64,000 bases of DNA, taken from assembly GCA_029706075.1 (NCBI GenBank), contig JAINUG010000168.1, forward strand, positions 2,215,273 to 2,279,272, given 5' to 3'. The notes beneath the pieces are model-generated. The model ran no database searches. It was not told the DNA's origin and worked only from the letters and a program-made list of their open reading frames with translations. The DNA is from Aldrovandia affinis (lineage: Eukaryota; Chordata; Actinopteri; Notacanthiformes; Halosauridae). The first letter of the stretch is position 1. The number at the start of each line of letters is the position of its first letter. Positions 58,901 through 64,000 of the stretch are shown here, piece by piece. The position numbers and the translations under genes are program-made.

Positions 58901-59778
58901 CCTTTCAGGATTGGCACAGGAAAGGCATCAGGTGGCTTAAAGACTTGTTCAAAGATAACTGTTTTATCTCTTTCGACCAATTGTCAGAGAAATATGACTT
59001 ACCCAAAACACATTTTTTCCGATACTTACAGGTCAGGCACTATGTGCGTTCTATTTTATCGTGCTTTCCTGTAGAACCTGACACTAACCCTGTTGACACA
59101 TTTCTCTCTTTTGACCCACTACCCAGAGGTGCACTGTCCACATTATACAGAAAAATCTCCATGCTGACATCCCCACCTCTGGACAGGATTAAAACGGCTT
59201 GGGAGCATGATTTGGGGCAGACTATATCAGATGATCAATGGGATTCCATTCTCACGTCAATACACAAATCCTCACTCTGTGCAAGACACTGCCTAGTGCA
59301 ATTTAAGGTGGTTCATAGGGCCCACATGTCCAAGGTTAAATTGTCTAGCTTCTACCCGGATATCTCCCCCACTTGCGACAAATGCAAAAACAACGATGCT
59401 ACCCTTATTCACATGTATTGGCTGTGCCCTCGTCTACAAAAATTCTGGAGGGGCGTCTTTCGTACCTTATCCAACATCTTAAAGCGAAACCTAGATCCGG
59501 ACCCCCTGGTAGCTCTGTTTGGCATTACTGATGAAGATGCTCCCCATTTGACATCTGCACAGCGCCATGTTGTTGCCTTTACCTAACTCTTGGCCAGGCG
59601 GGTGATTTTGTTCAAGTGGAAGGATGCTGCCCCGCCTACACTCAGTCAGTGGCTTCGAGACATAATGTCCTGCCTTAATCTAGAGATGCTGCGCTTCTCA
59701 GTCAATGGCTCTGAGAGGAAATTCTATAAGACCTGGGAACCCTTTTTGACATACTTTCATAACACCCACACGAGATAA
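55980..59778 (+). pseudogene. L1 ORF2 (endonuclease-reverse transcriptase) pseudogene
   Basis: ATG at 55980: MGRHLNIVSWNVKGLNHPVK and VFLQETHL (endonuclease), GGDLNCCLDLVLDR. TAG at 56586-56588 sits next to an AT microsatellite; the frame then shifts (56690-56932) and shifts again near 56920. The RT (57190-59586) has SGKSPGPDGFPTEFFKKFSA, CASYRPISLLNTDAKILAKA, VVSLDAEKAFDRVEWRYLFA, then TGA at 57844-57846 in place of a Gly codon. GRGTRQGCPLSQILFDLAIE and VSLYADDLLLYV (YADD intact) follow. The C-terminal zinc-knuckle (CDKCKNNDATLIHMYWLC) is at about 59374. TAA at 59584-59586 is a second in-frame stop. The frame ends at 59778. Confidence 0.92.
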
Positions 59779-60020
59779 CATGCTATTCATTCCAACTCTT
59801 AATATGAAAAACAACACGTGACTCCATGGAAGTAGTTTTTTCTTTTTCTATTCTTTGTTTCTATTTATCTACTTTAGACATTGTGCCTTGTTTCAGATAA
59901 TCAAGGGGGTGGGGGGGTGGGGAGATGAGGGTGGGGGGAGGGCTGTCTTATTTTGCTGTTTTACTGTGTGGAGTATGTTTGCCCTACCCTGACGGGCTTT
60001 GGTGAAAATCCAATAAAAAA

Positions 60021-61133
60021 AAATGTTTTTAAAAGAAACTTGTAATACAAAAAAAAGTCCATTCATGTATACTTTCATACTTAAATAGTTAAGTTTCATT
60101 ATGATAGGAGTAAAGGAGAAAAAAAAGGCTATTAGGGTGTGGTGTCTGGCCTTAAGGAAAACAGATGCATCAATTCTTTGTAAAGTATTGCCTTACTATC
60201 ACCTGACTTGTGAAATTGTAACTTATTCTGAAAAAAAAAAAAATATATATATATATAATTTTTTTCTCACAAAAATGAAAAATCTCTCAATCTTATTCTC
60301 CTCATACAGGCTACAGGATGGTCAGAGGGCTGGCTTCCTGGTGCCGCCATAACACACAGTACACCCCACATACACATTCACAGACATGCATGATGCTCTA
60401 GTTTTCCTGCACCACCAATAACTCTCATGTGTAATATGCACATAGCATAACTATACATAACTTAGTGGAATAGTGTGTAATTATTTGAACACTTGATGTT
60501 GCCGTTTTTTCAGTAATAAATTACAATTTTCATTGTGTTGGGCCATCTAACTTAGTGGAACAGTGTGTAATTATTTGAATACTTGATGTTGCCATTTTTC
60601 AGTTATAAATTACAATATTCCTTGGGTAATCAAGGGTGAGGGGAGACCAAGGAGTTGAAAATGTGGACATAGCAAGATGCATGTTTCAAGTTCAAGGGGA
60701 AGCTTTATCTCAGGGAAAAGTGTCCACAACCAAAGGTGATTTGTGTATGTGTGTAGACCTGTAAACAGTCTTATTCCATCACAGATGTGCTATACAAAAT
60801 TAGCATGAGAAGCACAATCATTAGAATGTGCACAAGTAAAGCCATTATATTAACACTGTATTTTAACTAGGTGTGATGCATTCTCAAACCAGTGATTGTG
60901 TATGTGTAGCCTATCTTTCACTTTCTGTAATGCAGTTTGTCTTCTCATTTACATTTTCATATGAATGTTTCATACTGTAATCGAATTCATTCATTTGTGA
61001 AAGAAGAGTAAGTATAATTGAAATGTCCTTTATGTGCTCTTCAGATTTGTAGTCTTGCTCATTGTGGTAGTGATTTAGAAAAATAATCATAGATGTTTCT
61101 GTTGTCTGATACTGATGTTACTCCTCCCTTTAG
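60021..61133. other. Intron-like sequence after the L1
   Basis: AT-rich, with a two-copy tandem repeat at 60460 and no exon recognised. Confidence 0.4.
60460..60636. repeat. Two-copy tandem repeat, about 90 bp
   Basis: acttagtggaatagtgtgta attatttgaacacttgatgt (60460) recurs at 60550 with a few changes. Confidence 0.75.
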
Positions 61134-61410
61134 GATAGAACGCCTCTGCCGTGACGTGTGGAATGTTGTGTCCAACATCTATTATGATGTCCTGCACAGT
61201 CTAGAGGAGAGTGTAGTACTCGACCCATCAAACTACACCCACCTATCCTGTGCCCAATATGTGTTCCTGCCCCGCATCCAGGCTGATCTGGATACTTTTA
61301 CAGATGGCTGGAACAACCACTCCATGCGATCAGAGCGTAACTTGACCCCAAACCAGCTATGGGAAATTGGATGTGCCACAAGTCTTATTAATCCTCCTGA
61401 TAATATTCAG
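61134..61410 (+). pseudogene. Integrase-core-like gene, downstream exon
   Basis: The acceptor ccctttag precedes 61134 and the donor gtgagt follows 61410; 277 nt, requiring a phase-2 partner upstream. Encodes (R)IERLCRDVWNVVSNIYYDVL, HSLEESVVLDPSNYTHLSCA, QYVFLPRIQADLDTFTDGWN and NHSMRSERNLTPNQLWEIG. IERL.RDV......YY.....E....LD......L..VFLPRI...L..F...WN.H...(T/S)E...TPNQLW is the C-terminal signature of the fish integrase-core multi-copy family. The exon at 53527 ends in phase 1, so direct splicing 53647 to 61134 would hit a stop (GGA TAG). The intervening integrase core must therefore come from a missing exon. Confidence 0.75.
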
Positions 61411-61597
61411 GTGAGTTCCTCCTTGTCTACAGTTAAAATATACGCTGTATACACAAGCTCAAATCTCATTCTGTCCCAGCCATGTTAATAACTTTGTTAT
61501 TCCTTTATCTTGAAATTAAAAGTACTTGTGAACTACTACCCCTTATCCAGGAAATAAGATATTAAGATAGTTAGTTAATAACACAATCACATTACAG

Positions 61598-61812
61598 GGG
61601 CAGTATATCTCTGAGTTGGAGAACCCTGAGATGGAACACATTGGAATCCATGTTCCTCAACCACATTGCCCCATGACAGAGGAAGAAATGGAGACGCTAC
61701 ATCAACTTTTCGACCCTCTTACCCATCACTGTCTTTTGGTGCTGATCTTTACAGAGCTGTTGTTCAGTATGTAGATGGTGTCATTGGATATAGACCAGAG
61801 ACATGTCAATGA
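61598..61812 (+). pseudogene. Integrase-core-like gene, last exon with frameshift
   Basis: Acceptor attacag; GQYISELENPEMEHIGIHVP then CPMTEEEMETLHQLFDPL continues in phase 0 from the previous exon. The family's closing block (SLSFGADLYRAVVQYVDGVI) is present but one frame away, from about 61727, ending at TGA 61810-61812. The frame of the exon itself stops at 61772-61774. A one-base indel near 61715-61730 is implied. Together with the missing middle exons this marks a pseudogene. Confidence 0.7.
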
Positions 61813-61944
61813 ATTGCCAAGAAAAGCCCAAATTTATTTTTATTTTTGTTGCTGCAGTTATACAACAGAACATTGAAAAAAAATCTGGAGAAAAAGATAA
61901 GATGCTTGTCTTTAGCTGTAAGTTGTTGGAAATCTGAAATCTTA

Positions 61945-62180
61945 AAGGACCCCTATTATGGAAAATGCACATTTTCAGTTTTTGTGCACATACATTTAGG
62001 TCTCTGATGGGCTTACTAAAACACCTATTTTTAAATAAAACAATCAAGTAAATTTTTTGTTAACAGGCTATTTCTGCAAGCATGTGCTTCAACCAGCTCA
62101 ATCAGGCAGTTCACATTTCTGATGGATCGTGTTGCGTAACGATCCAACTCATTTGCATTATCCCGCCCCTCATGAGTATA
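61945..62180. repeat. Possible MITE remnant
   Basis: ttaaaggacccctattatgg aaaatgcacattttcag has the look of a common fish non-autonomous DNA transposon start. gcccctcatgagtatatctcc at about 62165 may be its other end. No exact inverted ends were confirmed. Confidence 0.35.
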
Positions 62181-62261
62181 TCTCCACCCAGGGGCGTCGT
62201 AGCGGGGGGAAAAGGGGGACTGACTACCCAGGGCCCCAAGCGGGGGAGGGCCCTTGAAAAG

Positions 62262-62560
62262 CCTCACTGCAAAAAAGGAATTTCAAGAAAGTAAAAAAGC
62301 CTTGTTTCTGGGGAAATTAGTCTTATTTTTTGTCTAAAAAGAAAATTAATCTTGTCAAGCATGTTTTGCCTTAGAAAAGTGATCTTATTTTAAGAAAATA
62401 TATCAAACTTTTTCTTAATTAGACATTCCAGCTAATATTGAGCTAGATTTAACCAATAACAAGCTACCACAATGGTTTGGATGATATCCCAGCAGAGGAA
62501 CAATATTTTTTTCCTTGTTTTAAGAGTAAGACCATTTGCACAACTTCTTAATTTAAGAAT
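62262..62560. repeat. Possible hAT-like MITE remnant
   Basis: cactgcaaaaaaggaatttc aagaaagtaaaaaagccttg followed by several attaatcttgtcaag-type tracts. The starting cactgcaaaaa resembles hAT-type ends, but no paired end was found. Confidence 0.35.
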
Positions 62561-62812
62561 TTCATGAAATGACACCAAATTAAGTTTGTTCATCTATTTT
62601 TATTAAAGATGTGTGGCTATCACAGTAGTGGAATCATTATGTTGACAGAAAACAGAACCTGCCGCTTCACATTTCATCAATCAATCAACATTCCATATTA
62701 TTACTATTAAGAGAATTTTAGTCTTGTAACAGCAAAATACAAATGACTGTGCTGAACAACAACTGCACACAATGGAAAAATACAGTTTAACATGACCCTT
62801 AACACAGCAAAT

Positions 62813-62946
<134 letters not shown>

Positions 62947-63219
62947 CGGATAGCAGAAAGTCAGTTCAGGTCCTCTAAGGAGGCCTATTAAGCAACTGAT
63001 GAACTGTTTTAATTTTTTTTTTTTTTTTAGATTTAGGTTATTTTCTCTGCATGATGATATATTATCATGCATGAGCCATTAACACTCATGTATCAGCTCT
63101 TGTCGTCCAATGATTAACAAGAAATTGCAACGCAAAAGTGTCAAAAACACAGCTATATCTATAAACAATATTTAAATCACAGTTTGTCCACCAAAAGGCA
63201 CCATGTGAAAGTGAACCTT

Positions 63220-64000
63220 TTACAATACATCAGATGACGCTTTGTGTAGTCCAATCACATCACCCAGGTAATATTTCATAGGGACATATTCCATATCCTT
63301 GTGAGTAAAACTGTAATATGGAGTGAAATCTACAAGGTTATCGGCAGATATCAGTTCAGTTGCTTGTGCCATGTTTGGGATTTCTATTTTATATGCCATG
63401 TAATCTCTATCATAACAAATAGTATTGTGCTGCTGGAACTCAAAGCAATATAATGATGAATTTATTACATAGATATTTCTTACCAGTCCAAATTCAGGCA
63501 AATTATTAGAATTAACAGCACTCACAAGTAATGACTTCTCCCGAATATATTTGTTTCCATTTAGATTAATCCATTTAACAGATACTGCATTATTTACTTC
63601 ATCATTTCCAAGGAAGGCCCTCATTTTTTCTTTTAAGTATGACATGTTGCTTATTTCTGATGTTGGTCCCAAATTACACTCATTTGCAAAAATAGGGTGT
63701 TCAGAACTACTTGCATTCTGACAACATTCATACATTTGATTATGCCTTATCAAAGACTTGCAAACATTTTTAAAATTAATTTTTAAGGCCCATTGTTTAA
63801 AAAAGCAATGTTTTGATTCGAATCTCATGCACATGTGACGGACCATTGGTCCCAGTAGTTTAATCTGGGATGGAGCATGAATCAAATAGTGTTGTTTGGG
63901 AGTGATGTTGTTATCTGGGAAAAGGTTCTTCATATGGTTTAAATGCTGTTCAATGAGTGTTTTCAATTTGTCAATAGTCTGTAGACCAATAACAGGAGCA
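63220..64000 (-). CDS. Tnp2-like/transposon-related protein, C-terminal part, open to window edge
   Basis: The frame is open on - from the window edge (64000) to the stop at 63220-63222, at least 259 codons. It has no start within view: APVIGLQTIDKLKTLIEQHL reads through the edge. Visible motifs are FPDNNITPKQHYLIHAPSQI KLLGPMVRHMCMRFESKHCFFKQW, a H-Y-L-x-H-x-P....GP..R..(C/M)MRFE.KH..FK pattern. This recalls the C-terminal half of tnp2-type (CACTA) transposase domains and of an uncharacterised fish multi-copy protein family. The rest (FLGNDEVNNAVSVKWINLNG; NLPEFGLVRNIYVINSSLYC) has no named domain. Whether it is a gene or a transposon piece cannot be judged here. No lesion is seen in the visible part. 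Confidence 0.55.
   Translation of the reverse strand, partial: APVIGLQTIDKLKTLIEQHLNHMKNLFPDNNITPKQHYLIHAPSQIKLLGPMVRHMCMRFESKHCFFKQWALKINFKNVCKSLIRHNQMYECCQNASSSEHPIFANECNLGPTSEISNMSYLKEKMRAFLGNDEVNNAVSVKWINLNGNKYIREKSLLVSAVNSNNLPEFGLVRNIYVINSSLYCFEFQQHNTICYDRDYMAYKIEIPNMAQATELISADNLVDFTPYYSFTHKDMEYVPMKYYLGDVIGLHKASSDVL

Larger units (their letters stand above)
54330..60020 (+). mobile_element. L1-type LINE (Tx1-like), near full length
   Basis: Contains ORF1 (54464-55279), an AT-rich 700-bp spacer, a broken ORF2 (55980-59778) and a 3'UTR ending ggctttggtgaaaatccaat aaaaaaaaa at about 60020. The exact 5' boundary and target duplication were not resolved. It interrupts the integrase-like gene between its second exon and the exon at 61134. 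Confidence 0.85.

Overview
This is a stretch of a ray-finned fish (teleost) nuclear genome. Two vertebrate housekeeping genes with ordinary GT-AG introns sit in a very repeat-rich background. The repeats are typical of fish: Tc1/mariner, piggyBac, PIF/Harbinger-like and hAT DNA transposons, L2-, CR1- and L1-type LINEs, tRNA- and 5S-derived SINEs, and solo LTRs. The L2 copies and one SINE share a 3' stem-loop tail of the kind known from eel UnaL2, but this does not fix the species.

Host genes. The last two coding exons of atxn7 (ataxin-7, SAGA complex) lie on + at 899-1020 and 4303-5209. All eight coding exons of psmd6 (26S proteasome lid subunit Rpn7) lie on - between 27296 and 13545 and give a 389-codon protein with no defects. 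The two genes are tail to tail, the same arrangement as human ATXN7-PSMD6. A third, broken gene occupies 53.4-61.8 kb on +. It is an integrase-core-like gene: two upstream exons, then a 5.7 kb L1 insertion, then two downstream exons. The central catalytic exons are missing and the last exon is frameshifted. At the right edge (63.2-64.0 kb, -) is the C-terminal part of an unnamed tnp2-like gene that runs out of the window.

Repeat layout. 0-4.3 kb: atxn7 intron with SINEs and a 1.4 kb element with perfect 20-bp inverted ends that carries an L2 tail. 5.2-11.7 kb: probable atxn7 3'UTR or intergenic DNA, with a Harbinger-like element split by a Tc1. 12.0-13.1 kb: degraded Tc1. 13.9-21.2 kb: psmd6 intron 6, a nest of piggyBac, fold-back Tc1, SINE and an unclassified inverted-repeat element. 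20-26 kb: further SINEs, a hAT remnant and a Tc1 in psmd6 introns. 28.2-30.3 kb: a Harbinger-like MITE and a second piggyBac with a minisatellite. 30.5-53.2 kb: almost solid retroelements, namely one - and two + L2 copies, two solo LTRs with 5-bp target duplications, a CR1-type LINE and another Tc1. One L2 copy keeps a 5' region built of three 370-bp tandem units followed by a 45-bp in-frame repeat. 54.3-60.0 kb: near full-length L1 (Tx1-like). 60-64 kb: integrase-like exons, MITE debris, a long (GACA)n-(CA)n microsatellite and the tnp2-like gene.

No autonomous mobile element here is intact. Each long transposase or reverse transcriptase frame carries at least one stop, frameshift, deletion or lost catalytic residue. 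No bacterial-type operon, CRISPR array or true RNA gene was seen.
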